Part shown: piece after piece, positions 48,876 through 56,431 of the stretch
How the letters are laid out: each line of letters starts with the position of its first letter
Position numbering within the stretch: position 1 is the stretch's first letter
Assembly (NCBI RefSeq): GCF_003667445.1
Contig: NZ_RCTF01000021.1
Span: 36,944-100,943, forward strand
Source of the DNA: Xanthobacter tagetidis
GTDB lineage: Bacteria > Pseudomonadota > Alphaproteobacteria > Rhizobiales > Xanthobacteraceae
Reading direction: 5' to 3'
Length of the DNA: 64,000 nt
The notes under the pieces: generated by a model
Told to the model about the DNA's origin: nothing
Databases searched by the model: none
What the model saw: only the letters and a program-made list of their open reading frames with translations
Program-made: the position numbers and the translations under genes

Positions 48876-49655
48876 GTGGTGCGCGCCCGCGCCGTGGTCC
48901 TGGCTCTGGCGCTGGCGGCGCCGGCCGCCGCCGAGCCCGTGCCGATCACGCCGGCCGAGCGGCGGTCGGGCATCACCTTCGCGGGGCCGCAGACGCAAGG
49001 GCTGCAGGCGGACGACACCGCCAATCCCGGCATGCTGTTCGTGCTGGACGGCGCGCAGCTCTGGCAGGCGCCTGCGGGCAGCGCGCAACGCGCCTGCGCG
49101 GACTGCCATGGCGCGGCGGAACACAGCATGCGGGGCGTCGCCGCACGCTATCCTGCGTTCGACGCCGCATCGGGCGCCGCGCTCGATTTGTCCGGCCGCA
49201 TCAATGCCTGCCGCACCCGCCACCAGGACGCGCCGCAGCTCGCCTCCGAGGAGCCCGGCCTGCTCGCCCTTGCGGCCTTCGTCGGCTTCCAGTCGCGCGG
49301 CCTGCCGCTTGCGCCGCCGCAGGATCCGCCCATGGCAGCGGTGCGGAAAGAGGGGCGGCGCCTCTACGAGACCCGCATGGGCCAGCTCCGGCTGTCCTGT
49401 GCCGAATGCCACGATGCGCTGTGGGCGAACCGGCTGGGCAGCAGCCCCATCACCCAGGGGCAGGCCGGCGCCTATCCCATCTACCGCCTGGAATGGCAGG
49501 GCCTCGGCTCGCTCCAGCGGCGGATGCGCGCCTGCATGAGCGGAGTGCGGGCGGAGCCGTTCGCACCCGGCGCGCCCGAGTTCATCGCCCTGGAGGCCTA
49601 TCTTGCCGAGCGCGGCGCCGGGCTGCCGGTGGAGACGCCGGGCGTGCGCCCCTGA
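48876..49655 (+). CDS. soxA: Sulfur-oxidation diheme cytochrome SoxA
   Basis: 259 residues from the GTG at 48876. GTG 48879 and an ATG at 48843 inside soxZ are alternatives; the signal peptide VVLALALAAPAAAEP is kept in all. Two heme motifs, RACADCHGAA and LSCAECHDAL, mark the diheme form. RMRACMSGVRAEPF contains the catalytic heme-ligating Cys. With SoxX it forms the enzyme that makes SoxY-S-thiosulfonate. It is the last gene of the operon; no soxB, soxC or soxD follows. Confidence 0.92.
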   Translation: MVRARAVVLALALAAPAAAEPVPITPAERRSGITFAGPQTQGLQADDTANPGMLFVLDGAQLWQAPAGSAQRACADCHGAAEHSMRGVAARYPAFDAASGAALDLSGRINACRTRHQDAPQLASEEPGLLALAAFVGFQSRGLPLAPPQDPPMAAVRKEGRRLYETRMGQLRLSCAECHDALWANRLGSSPITQGQAGAYPIYRLEWQGLGSLQRRMRACMSGVRAEPFAPGAPEFIALEAYLAERGAGLPVETPGVRP

Positions 49656-49669
49656 GCCGCGCGCAAATA

Positions 49670-49707
49670 CCCGGCCGCTCCCGCCCCGGAAGGGGGGAGC
49701 GGCCGGG
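49670..49707. terminator. 13-bp perfect hairpin after soxA
   Basis: CCCGGCCGCTCCC (49670-49682) pairs perfectly with GGGAGCGGCCGGG (49695-49707) around a 12-base loop, 15 bases after the soxA stop and 60 bases beyond the stop of the convergent small gene. It probably ends transcription from both sides, though no T-run follows. Confidence 0.65.
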
Positions 49708-49767
49708 CGTCCGGCGCGACTTCGGGCGGAGGGGGCGGCTCCGGCCCGAGGGCGCGCCGAAGCGGCG

Positions 49768-50025
49768 TCAGCCGTTGCCGAGGCCGCGATCACCCTGCAG
49801 CAGGAACAGGCGATCCGCCTCCGAGATGCTCGAGGCGGGATTGCGCTGCCGGTCGATCTGCTCGCCCGGGAAGGCGGGGGCCTGGGTGGTGGGGGTCACG
49901 ACCGGTGCATAGGCCCGGTGGGTCTGCTGCTGCTTGGAAGAGGTATCCTGGGCGAAGGCGCTCGGGGCGAAGGCGGTCGTGGAAAGAAGAGCGGCCGAAA
50001 TCGCAGCAATGACAGTATAACGCAT
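49768..50025 (-). CDS. Small secreted protein of unknown function
   Basis: 85 residues from the ATG at 50025, with AAGGATAG seven bases upstream. A clean signal peptide (RYTVIAAISAALLSTTAFA, cleavage near SAFAQDTS) leaves a mature chain of about 57 residues rich in Gln, Ser, Thr and Pro, ending in EADRLFLLQGDRGLGNG. No cysteines, heme or metal motif. It converges on soxA and is divergent from the response regulator. I do not recognise a family. Confidence 0.7.
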   Translation of the reverse strand: MRYTVIAAISAALLSTTAFAPSAFAQDTSSKQQQTHRAYAPVVTPTTQAPAFPGEQIDRQRNPASSISEADRLFLLQGDRGLGNG

Positions 50026-50405
50026 GTGATCTATCCTTTTATTCATCAGTCGATGACCGGGTCAGACTTCATCCCGGCCGGCGATGACGAGGAAGATAGG
50101 GACGTCCTGTCGCAAAACTATCGCCCGAAACCCCCATAAATGTTGGCAAATGTCGCGGCAGGCCGGTTTCCGAACAGCTTGATACGAAATCGCCGCGCCG
50201 GGCCTGCGCGAATCCCCGCCGGGTCGCGGCCGTCTTCGCGGCGCCGCCGCGCCGCCCGAGCCATGGCACCGCTGGCGCTGCGGGGCGCCGGACCTCGCGA
50301 AATCGTGGCCGACTGTCGCTCCGGAAGCCGCGGAGATATTCTGATACACTTTTTCGGCTGGGGTGGGCCGGGGTCTTCGCTATGGTCCGCGCTGGAGCGC
50401 AACGC
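50026..50405. promoter_or_regulatory. Control region between the small secreted protein and the response-regulator gene
   Basis: 380 bases with no supported gene. TGTCGC words occur at 50108-50113 (as TGTCGCAA), 50151-50156 and 50314-50319, the first two 43 bp apart. These match the inverted heptamer found before ureA and iorA. A GATATTCTGATACACT segment near 50335-50350 could contain the response-regulator -10. Confidence 0.45.
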
Positions 50406-51125
50406 ATGGACACTTCACCCCACATCGCCGTTGTCGACGACCACCGCGACATCCGCGACTTGGTCGGCAAGTACCTGACGCAGCACGGCTACCGCATCAG
50501 CCTGGCAGACAGCGCCGCGGCGCTGCGCCGCCTCATGGAGAAGAGCGCGCCGGACCTCGTGGTGCTGGACGTGATGATGCCCGGCGAAGACGGCCTCTCT
50601 TTGTGCCGCTACCTGCGCAGCACCACCGAGCTGCCGGTGATCCTGTTGACCGCCATGACCGAGGAGACTGACCGCATCGTCGGTCTGGAGGTCGGCGCGG
50701 ACGACTATCTCGGCAAGCCGTTCAACCCGCGCGAGCTGCTCGCCCGCATCAAGGCGGTGCTGCGGCGGGTCAACAGCCTGCCGCCGCAGAAGGGGCGCCT
50801 CGCTGCGAAGACGTTGCGCTTCCACCGCTGGACGCTGGACGCCGGGCGGCGCGAGCTGACCGCGGAGGACGGCGTGGCGGTGCCGCTGAGCACTGCGGAG
50901 TTCCGCCTGCTCTGCGCCTTCCTGGATCATCCCGGCATCGTGCTCTCGCGCGACCAGCTTCTCGACCTCACGGTGGGCCGCAGCGCGGAGCCGTTCGACC
51001 GCAGCATCGACAACCAGGTCAGCCGCCTGCGCAAGAAAGTGGAGGCCGACCCCAAGACGCCGAGCCTCATCAAGACCCATTGGGGCGGCGGCTACAGCCT
51101 CGAGGCGGAGGTCGAACGCGCATGA
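50406..51125 (+). CDS. OmpR/PhoB-family response regulator
   Basis: 239 residues from the ATG at 50406 with GGAGCG seven bases before. In the receiver domain (1-120), the phosphorylated Asp is in VVLDVMMPGEDG, the Thr in LLTAMT and the Lys in YLGKPFNPREL. The C-terminal winged helix (140-235) has ELTAEDGVAVPLSTAEFRLL and DNQVSRLRKKVEADP. Its stop overlaps the kinase start, so the pair forms one two-component system. Confidence 0.95.
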   Translation: MDTSPHIAVVDDHRDIRDLVGKYLTQHGYRISLADSAAALRRLMEKSAPDLVVLDVMMPGEDGLSLCRYLRSTTELPVILLTAMTEETDRIVGLEVGADDYLGKPFNPRELLARIKAVLRRVNSLPPQKGRLAAKTLRFHRWTLDAGRRELTAEDGVAVPLSTAEFRLLCAFLDHPGIVLSRDQLLDLTVGRSAEPFDRSIDNQVSRLRKKVEADPKTPSLIKTHWGGGYSLEAEVERA

Positions 51126-52606
51126 CCCGCCTGTGGAGCGGCAGCCTCGCCGCGCGCTTCATCGCCTTCACGCTGCTCTCGCTGGTGCTGTCGCAGGCGG
51201 CGGTGTTCCTCATCTCCTGGGACGAGCACGGCCAGGTGATGCGCAAGGCCTCCAAGGGCGAGATGCTGAGCCGCTGCGCCTCCCTCGTGCGGGTGCTGGA
51301 GGCGACGCCACCGGACCTGCAGGACGACATCCTCGCCGCCAGCAACACCACGAGTTCGCGCTATTGGGTCTCGTCCGAGGGGCCGGCCGATCCCGCCGCC
51401 TGGCGCAAGGAGGCCTGGGAGCACCTGGTCCGCCCGCTGCCGCGCGTGGTGTTCCCCGGCTACGGGCCGATGGCGGAGCCGCGCATCGATCCGCCGGCGC
51501 AGCCGGCCGCGACCGGCTCGCCGGACTGGCTCACCGTGCGCCCCGAGGCCTGGCCGCTCGATCGTCCGGCCAAGTTCCAATACCTCGACGGCGGCACCGG
51601 AATGGGCCTTGCCGTGCGGATGGAGAACGGCACTTGGCTCAATTCCGCCTTCGCCAAGCCGGCCGGGGAGGGGTTCTGGAACGCCCAGTCGCTCACCTCG
51701 CTCGGCCTGACGGCGCTGCTGCTGACGGGGATCGCCGTGTTTGCCGCGCGCGGCATCACCCAGCCGCTGCGGCGCCTGGCGCGGGCGGCGGAGGCGTTCG
51801 GGCGGGGCCAGCCGGTGGAGCCTTTGCCGGAGACCGGGCCCGACGACGTGCGGCGCACCGCCCAGGCCTTCAACCGGATGCAGGAACGCCTGGTGCGGTT
51901 CGTGGACGACCGCACGCGCATGCTGGCCGCGATCGGCCACGATCTGCGCACGCCGCTGACCTCCCTGCGCCTGCGCGCCGAGTTCGTCGCCGACGACGAG
52001 CTGCGGGACAAGATGCTGTCCACCATCGCCGAGATCCAGTCCATGACCGAGGCGACCCTCGCCTTCATGCGCGAGGAGGGCACCGCCGAGGCGACCCGCA
52101 CTGTCGACCTCACAGCGCTGGTGGAGAGCCTGTGCGAGGACCTCGCGGAGCTTGGCCACGCCGTGGCCTTCACCGAGGCGCCGAAGATCGGCTACCGCTG
52201 CCGGCCGGCGGCGCTGCGCCGGGCCTGCCGCAACCTGGTCGAGAACGCGGCCCGCTACGGCGAATGCGCCCGGGTGCGGATCGAGGCCGGCGCGCAGAAC
52301 GTGGACATCGTGGTCGAGGACGACGGACCGGGCATTCCGGAGACGTTCCGCGAACAGGTGTTCGCGCCGTTCTACCGGCTGGAGAATTCCCGCAACCGGG
52401 AGACCGGCGGCGTCGGTCTCGGCCTCGCCATCGCCCGCACCATCGCCCGGCACCATGGCGGCGACGTCATCCTCACCAACCTTGCCCGCGGCCTGTCGGT
52501 GCGGCTCACCCTTCCGGCCTCGGAAGCCGCCGCCTCGATCTGCGCGGCGGCGGACCAGGACCCCGCGCCGCCCCCGCTGGTGCTCGCGCCGGCGCCGGGG
52601 CGCTAG
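51122..52606 (+). CDS. Sensor histidine kinase (HAMP, HisKA, HATPase)
   Basis: 494 residues from the ATG at 51122. A first membrane helix (about 10-32), a periplasmic region of about 165 residues and a second helix (about 197-217) precede HAMP, then the H-box IGHDLRTPLTSLRLR. N-box RNLVENAARYG and G-boxes EDDGPGIP and GGVGLGLAIAR complete the catalytic core. The periplasmic part shows no clear known sensor domain. It would phosphorylate the regulator just upstream. The signal and targets are unknown; the sox operon and the small secreted protein are the nearest candidates. Confidence 0.93.
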   Translation: MTRLWSGSLAARFIAFTLLSLVLSQAAVFLISWDEHGQVMRKASKGEMLSRCASLVRVLEATPPDLQDDILAASNTTSSRYWVSSEGPADPAAWRKEAWEHLVRPLPRVVFPGYGPMAEPRIDPPAQPAATGSPDWLTVRPEAWPLDRPAKFQYLDGGTGMGLAVRMENGTWLNSAFAKPAGEGFWNAQSLTSLGLTALLLTGIAVFAARGITQPLRRLARAAEAFGRGQPVEPLPETGPDDVRRTAQAFNRMQERLVRFVDDRTRMLAAIGHDLRTPLTSLRLRAEFVADDELRDKMLSTIAEIQSMTEATLAFMREEGTAEATRTVDLTALVESLCEDLAELGHAVAFTEAPKIGYRCRPAALRRACRNLVENAARYGECARVRIEAGAQNVDIVVEDDGPGIPETFREQVFAPFYRLENSRNRETGGVGLGLAIARTIARHHGGDVILTNLARGLSVRLTLPASEAAASICAAADQDPAPPPLVLAPAPGR

Positions 52607-52652
52607 GCCGGAGCGGCGGCGGGCTGGCCAAGATCCCGCCCAGAAACGCAAA

Positions 52653-52673
52653 AGCCCCGCGATGGGCGGGGCT
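52653..52673 (-). terminator. Rho-independent terminator for tRNA-Glu
   Basis: AGCCCCGC (52653-52660) pairs with GCGGGGCT (52666-52673) around GATGG. Read on the minus strand, the stem follows the tRNA 3' end by 16 bases and is followed by TTTTGCGTTT. It may also stop rightward transcription from the kinase gene. Confidence 0.75.
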
Positions 52674-52689
52674 AAGCCATTGAAAAGAA

Positions 52690-52765
52690 TGGCGCTCCCA
52701 AGGGGACTCGAACCCCTGTTTTCGCCGTGAGAGGGCGACGTCCTAGACCGCTAGACGATGGGAGC
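52690..52765 (-). tRNA. tRNA-Glu (anticodon CTC)
   Basis: 76 bases, read on the minus strand. The acceptor stem starts GCTCCCA and closes with TGGGAGC, then encoded CCA. The D-arm contains GTCTAGCGGTCTAGGAC. The anticodon loop in CGCCCTCTCACGGCG gives CTC. The T-arm is AGGGGTTCGAGTCCCCT. The closest standard pattern is bacterial tRNA-Glu. A terminator follows. Confidence 0.95.
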
Positions 52766-52939
52766 ATCTGGCGGAAGGCGGCCTTCATAGCGGCGATTGG
52801 GGGGGAGTTCAAGCCTTCCCTGGCGCTGGTCCACCGTCATTGCGGTGGATTGGTCCCGGAAGGCGGAAAACCTGCGGCGGAGGGGCGAGGCGGGACGCAG
52901 GGAGCGGTGCGCCGGACCTGGTCCCGCGCAAAAAGTCCT

Positions 52940-53040
52940 CGCCAGTGGTGCCGCCTGGTCTCGCCAGTCCCGTCTGGTCCCTCCTGGTCCCGGCCGGTCC
53001 TGGCGCAGTCCGGCCCGGTCCCGCCGAATCCCCTTCCAGG
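52940..53040. repeat. GGTCCC-rich low-complexity stretch
   Basis: A run of TCCC and GGTCC words, the reverse complement of the GGGAC/GGGAT words at 28087-28186. It occupies the gap between the tRNA and yggS. No gene seen. Confidence 0.6.
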
Positions 53041-53054
53041 CCGCCCCGCGCCGT

Positions 53055-53117
53055 CTCCCGCCACCCGCTCCCGCCACCCGCTCCCGCCGCCCGCTCCCGC
53101 CGCCCGCTCACGCCGCC
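53055..53117. repeat. 13-bp tandem repeat, nearly five copies, at the yggS 3' end
   Basis: CTCCCGCCACCCG repeats at 53055, 53068, 53081 and 53094 (A or G at the ninth base), with a partial fifth copy at 53107-53117 that includes the yggS stop codon. The array appears to have grown outward from the end of the gene. Confidence 0.85.
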
Positions 53118-53818
53118 GTGGGGCGGTGGCCGAAGATGGCGCTGCCGACGCGCACATGGGTCGCGCCCTGCAGGATGGCGGCCTCGAAGTCGGCGCTCAT
53201 GCCCATGGAGAGGCCGGCGAGGGCGTTGCGGGCCGCGATCTCGGCCAGCAGCGCGAAGTGCGGCGCCGCCACCGCATCGGCGGGCGGGATGCACATCAGG
53301 CCGGTGATCGCGAGCCCGAATTCATTGCGGCACTGGGCGATGAAGGCATCCGCCGCCTCCGGCAGCACGCCGGCCTTCTGCGGCTCGGCGCCGGTGTTCA
53401 CCTGCACGAACAGCTCGGGGCGCCGCCCCAGGCGGTCCATCTCGGCCGCCAGAGCGGCGGCGATCTTGGGCCGGTCCACGGTGTGGATGGCGTCGAACAG
53501 CGCCACCGCGTCGCGCGCCTTGTTGGATTGCAGCGGGCCGATGAGGTGCAGCCGCGCGTCCGGGCAGGTCTCGCGCAGCTGCGGCCATTTGGCCTGCGCC
53601 TCCTGCACCCGGTTTTCGCCGAACGTGCGCTGGCCGGCGGCGATGACCGGCACGATGTCGGCCGCCGGGAAGGTTTTGGAAACCGCCACCAGACAAATCT
53701 TGGCCGGATCACGCCCGGCGAGGCGGCAGGCATCGGCGATCTCGCGCCGCACCGCTGCAAGACGTTCCGCGCTCGCCGCAGTGCCCTGCGCGACAGCGTC
53801 GTTACCAGGGTCCGTCAT
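53108..53818 (-). CDS. yggS: Pyridoxal phosphate homeostasis protein YggS/PLPBP
   Basis: 236 residues from the ATG at 53818, preceded by GGAGGAA. The PLP lysine is in CLVAVSKTFPAADI. Other family segments: FGENRVQEAQAKW, LHLIGPLQSNKARDAVALFDAIHTVDR, VQVNTGAEPQKAGV and GLSMGMSADFEAAILQGATHVRVGSAIFG. It binds PLP without known catalysis and buffers its pool. A tandem repeat touches its stop codon. Confidence 0.95.
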   Translation of the reverse strand: MTDPGNDAVAQGTAASAERLAAVRREIADACRLAGRDPAKICLVAVSKTFPAADIVPVIAAGQRTFGENRVQEAQAKWPQLRETCPDARLHLIGPLQSNKARDAVALFDAIHTVDRPKIAAALAAEMDRLGRRPELFVQVNTGAEPQKAGVLPEAADAFIAQCRNEFGLAITGLMCIPPADAVAAPHFALLAEIAARNALAGLSMGMSADFEAAILQGATHVRVGSAIFGHRPTAA

Positions 53819-53934
53819 CGCATTCCTCCGCTGCCAAAGGGCGGTGATGGACCGATCTCCCCATTGGATCAATAAGAGGTTAGTAAGGAATCGGCGGGCG
53901 AAGACGAAGCTGGCAGAGGAGGGCGGTCCGGTCG

Positions 53935-55563
53935 ATGGGTGGGGGCACGCAGGGTCTCGCGACGGTGATGGACGGGCGCCGCACCAGCATTCGGCTGCGC
54001 ATCCTCGCCTTGATCTGCCTTGCCGCCGTGCCGCTCTCGGCCGAGCGCATCCTGTCGCTGCTGACCGACCGCCACAACCAGATCGCCGCCGCCGAGGACA
54101 AGGTCCGCGATCTCGCCCACCGCGCCGCTTTGGCGCAGCAGGAAGGCCTCGCCTCGGCCAAGGCGGTGCTCGACGTGGTCTCGCGCCAGAGCGCGGCCCT
54201 GCTGGAGAACCCTGCCTCCTGCAACCGGCAGCTCGCGCTCCTCGCCCAGGAGATCATCGGCATCGCCGGGCTCGATATCATCCTGCCGGACGGACGCGTG
54301 GCGTGCGCCAGCGCGCCGGCGGCCGTGGGTACCGTGATCCAGGACCAGCGCTGGTTGACGGCCGCGCTGGGCTCAGTCGACATGGTGATGAGCGAACTGA
54401 CCGTGTCCCGCCTGACCGGCCGCGACGCCCTCTTCCTCGCGCGGGCCGAGCGCGATTCGACCGGCGAGCCGGTGGCGGTCGGGGTGGTGAGCATCGACCT
54501 GCAATGGTTCTCCCGCATCGCCGCCCGCACCGCTCTCGGGTCCGGAACCGTGGTGGACGTGATCGGCAATGACGGGGCGGTGATCTCGCGCTATCCGATC
54601 GGCGCCGAAATCGTCGGACGACGCTTCCCCAGCCACCCGCTGACGCGCTCGGTGGCGGATATCGACGAGGGGGTGGTGCGCGTTGCCGGCTATGACGGGC
54701 GCGACCGCATCTTCGCCTTCATGCGCTTCGAGGGCACCAACGTGCATGTGGCGGTCGGGGTCGATGCCGAGCGCATCGTCGCGCCGATCGATCAGAAGAT
54801 CCTGGCCACCGCCATCGCCCATTTGGTGGCGCTGGCCTGCTTTCTCGCGCTTGCCTGGTTCGCGGCCGAACGGCTCATCATCGCACCGATCGAACGGCTC
54901 ACCAGCGCGGTAAAGGCGGTGGGGCAGGAGGAGGCGGAGACCGTCGCCGACGTGGGGGTCGCCGAGTTCGAGCCGCTGGTGCAGGCGGTCGACCAGATGG
55001 CGCGGCGCCTGTCGGAGCGCAACCGCGAACTGCGCGGACTGAATGACCGGCTCACGGCGCTGGCGCGCACGGACGGCCTCACCGATCTTCCGAACCGCCG
55101 CACCTTCGACGTCCAGTTTTCCCAGGACTGGGTGGCGGCGCGCGACCATGGCAGCCCGCTCACGTTGGTGATGGCGGACGTGGACAGCTTCAAGGCGTTC
55201 AACGACACCTACGGGCACCTGGCGGGCGACGACGCGCTGCGGGCGGTGGCGCGCACCTTCGCGGCCGTGGCCACCGGCTCGGGCTACTTCATCGCCCGCT
55301 ATGGCGGCGAGGAGTTCGTGGTGCTGCTGCCGGGCGCGGAGGTGGAGGAAGGCATCGCCTTCGCCGAGCAGGCGCGGGCCCAGGTCGAGGCGCTGGGCAT
55401 CGAGAACCGGCAGGCGGCGAACCGAAGGCTGACCATCAGCCTCGGCGTCGCCAGCGTGCTGCCCAATGGCGGCGGTCCCGACGCGCTGGTGGCGAGCGCC
55501 GATGCGGCGCTCTACGAGGCCAAGTGGCGCGGGCGGAACTGCGTCGTCGCCGCCGGCGGCTGA
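53935..55563 (+). CDS. Membrane diguanylate cyclase (Cache-HAMP-GGDEF)
   Basis: 542 residues; the ATG at 53968 (MDGRRTS) is an alternative start. Membrane helices at about 21-43 and 291-313 flank a double-Cache-like periplasmic domain (FLARAERDSTGEPVAVGVVSIDL and DRIFAFMRFEGTNVHVAVGVD). HAMP is followed by GGDEF at about 375-540 with an intact RYGGEEF, so it should make c-di-GMP. The residues where a product-inhibition RxxD site would lie, just before RYGGEEF, read GSGYFIA, so that feedback site is absent. Confidence 0.93.
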   Translation: MGGGTQGLATVMDGRRTSIRLRILALICLAAVPLSAERILSLLTDRHNQIAAAEDKVRDLAHRAALAQQEGLASAKAVLDVVSRQSAALLENPASCNRQLALLAQEIIGIAGLDIILPDGRVACASAPAAVGTVIQDQRWLTAALGSVDMVMSELTVSRLTGRDALFLARAERDSTGEPVAVGVVSIDLQWFSRIAARTALGSGTVVDVIGNDGAVISRYPIGAEIVGRRFPSHPLTRSVADIDEGVVRVAGYDGRDRIFAFMRFEGTNVHVAVGVDAERIVAPIDQKILATAIAHLVALACFLALAWFAAERLIIAPIERLTSAVKAVGQEEAETVADVGVAEFEPLVQAVDQMARRLSERNRELRGLNDRLTALARTDGLTDLPNRRTFDVQFSQDWVAARDHGSPLTLVMADVDSFKAFNDTYGHLAGDDALRAVARTFAAVATGSGYFIARYGGEEFVVLLPGAEVEEGIAFAEQARAQVEALGIENRQAANRRLTISLGVASVLPNGGGPDALVASADAALYEAKWRGRNCVVAAGG

Positions 55564-55588
55564 GCCGTCCGGCTCCGGCCGCGCGAGG

Positions 55589-56431
55589 TCACAGGCGCTG
55601 CGCGGACCTCAATTCCGTGCCCGCCGCCGCGATGCGCGCCAGAGCCGGTGCGAGCGGCTCGCGCGCCACCGCCATGTGGAAGGCATTCGCGTGGATCAGG
55701 CTGTCGGGCGCCTCCACCAGCGCCACATGGCCGGGCCAGAACAGGAGGTCGCCGCGCCGGAACGGGCCGTCCGTCGCCACCGGTGCGCCCAGCGCGCGCT
55801 CCTGCATGTCGCTGTCGCGCGGGGCGGCGATGCCGCAGGCATTGAGCGCGGTCTGCACCAGGCCCGAGCAGTCCAGCCCGAGGCTGGAGCGCCCGCCCCA
55901 CAGATAGGGCGTGCCGAGGAAGCGCGCCGCCACCTCGACCGGGTCCACCTCGTGATGGTCGAGCGGCGCGAGGTGGCCGGCGAACACGAAGCCGCCGGCG
56001 GTGGCGAGGAACCGGTCGCGCGCGCCGGTCGCGCAAACCTGGGCGCCGAAGGGCAAGGCGCCGAGCGGCGGCAGCTTGATGTCCGGGCCGGGGAAGAGGA
56101 AGGTGCGCAGCGCGCGCACGGCGTGGGTGGGCGCCCCGCCCAGCGGCGCCAGCGCCTCGGCCGGCAGGTAGCCCACATAGCCGTCGGCCAGGAGCTGCAC
56201 CCAGGCCCAGCCTTCGGCATCCTCCTCCAGCACCCGCACGCTCTCGCCGAACAGCGCCTCGGTGTCGAGCGGGGCATCGCCGGCCGGATGCCGGCGCAGC
56301 GGCGCCACCGGCACGCCGACGCGCTTCAACTCGCCCGCCACGTAGCGCGGCGCGGCCACGCGGTCGCGCAGGCCGTCCCAGGCGAGGTCGGGGCGCGCCG
56401 GGGTGACGCGCGGATCGAGGCCGGCGCTCAT
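55589..56431 (-). CDS. NlpC/P60-family peptidoglycan hydrolase
   Basis: 280 residues from the ATG at 56431, overlapping the aminopeptidase stop. Two SH3-like segments (about 60-160) are followed by the NlpC/P60 domain: GTPYLWGGRSSLGLDCSGLVQ with the catalytic Cys, and FWPGHVALVEAP with the catalytic His. It has no clear signal peptide, as is usual for this alphaproteobacterial group. It probably cleaves the D-Glu to diamino acid bond of murein peptides, and the linked aminopeptidase may process the products. Confidence 0.9.
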   Translation of the reverse strand: MSAGLDPRVTPARPDLAWDGLRDRVAAPRYVAGELKRVGVPVAPLRRHPAGDAPLDTEALFGESVRVLEEDAEGWAWVQLLADGYVGYLPAEALAPLGGAPTHAVRALRTFLFPGPDIKLPPLGALPFGAQVCATGARDRFLATAGGFVFAGHLAPLDHHEVDPVEVAARFLGTPYLWGGRSSLGLDCSGLVQTALNACGIAAPRDSDMQERALGAPVATDGPFRRGDLLFWPGHVALVEAPDSLIHANAFHMAVAREPLAPALARIAAAGTELRSAQRL

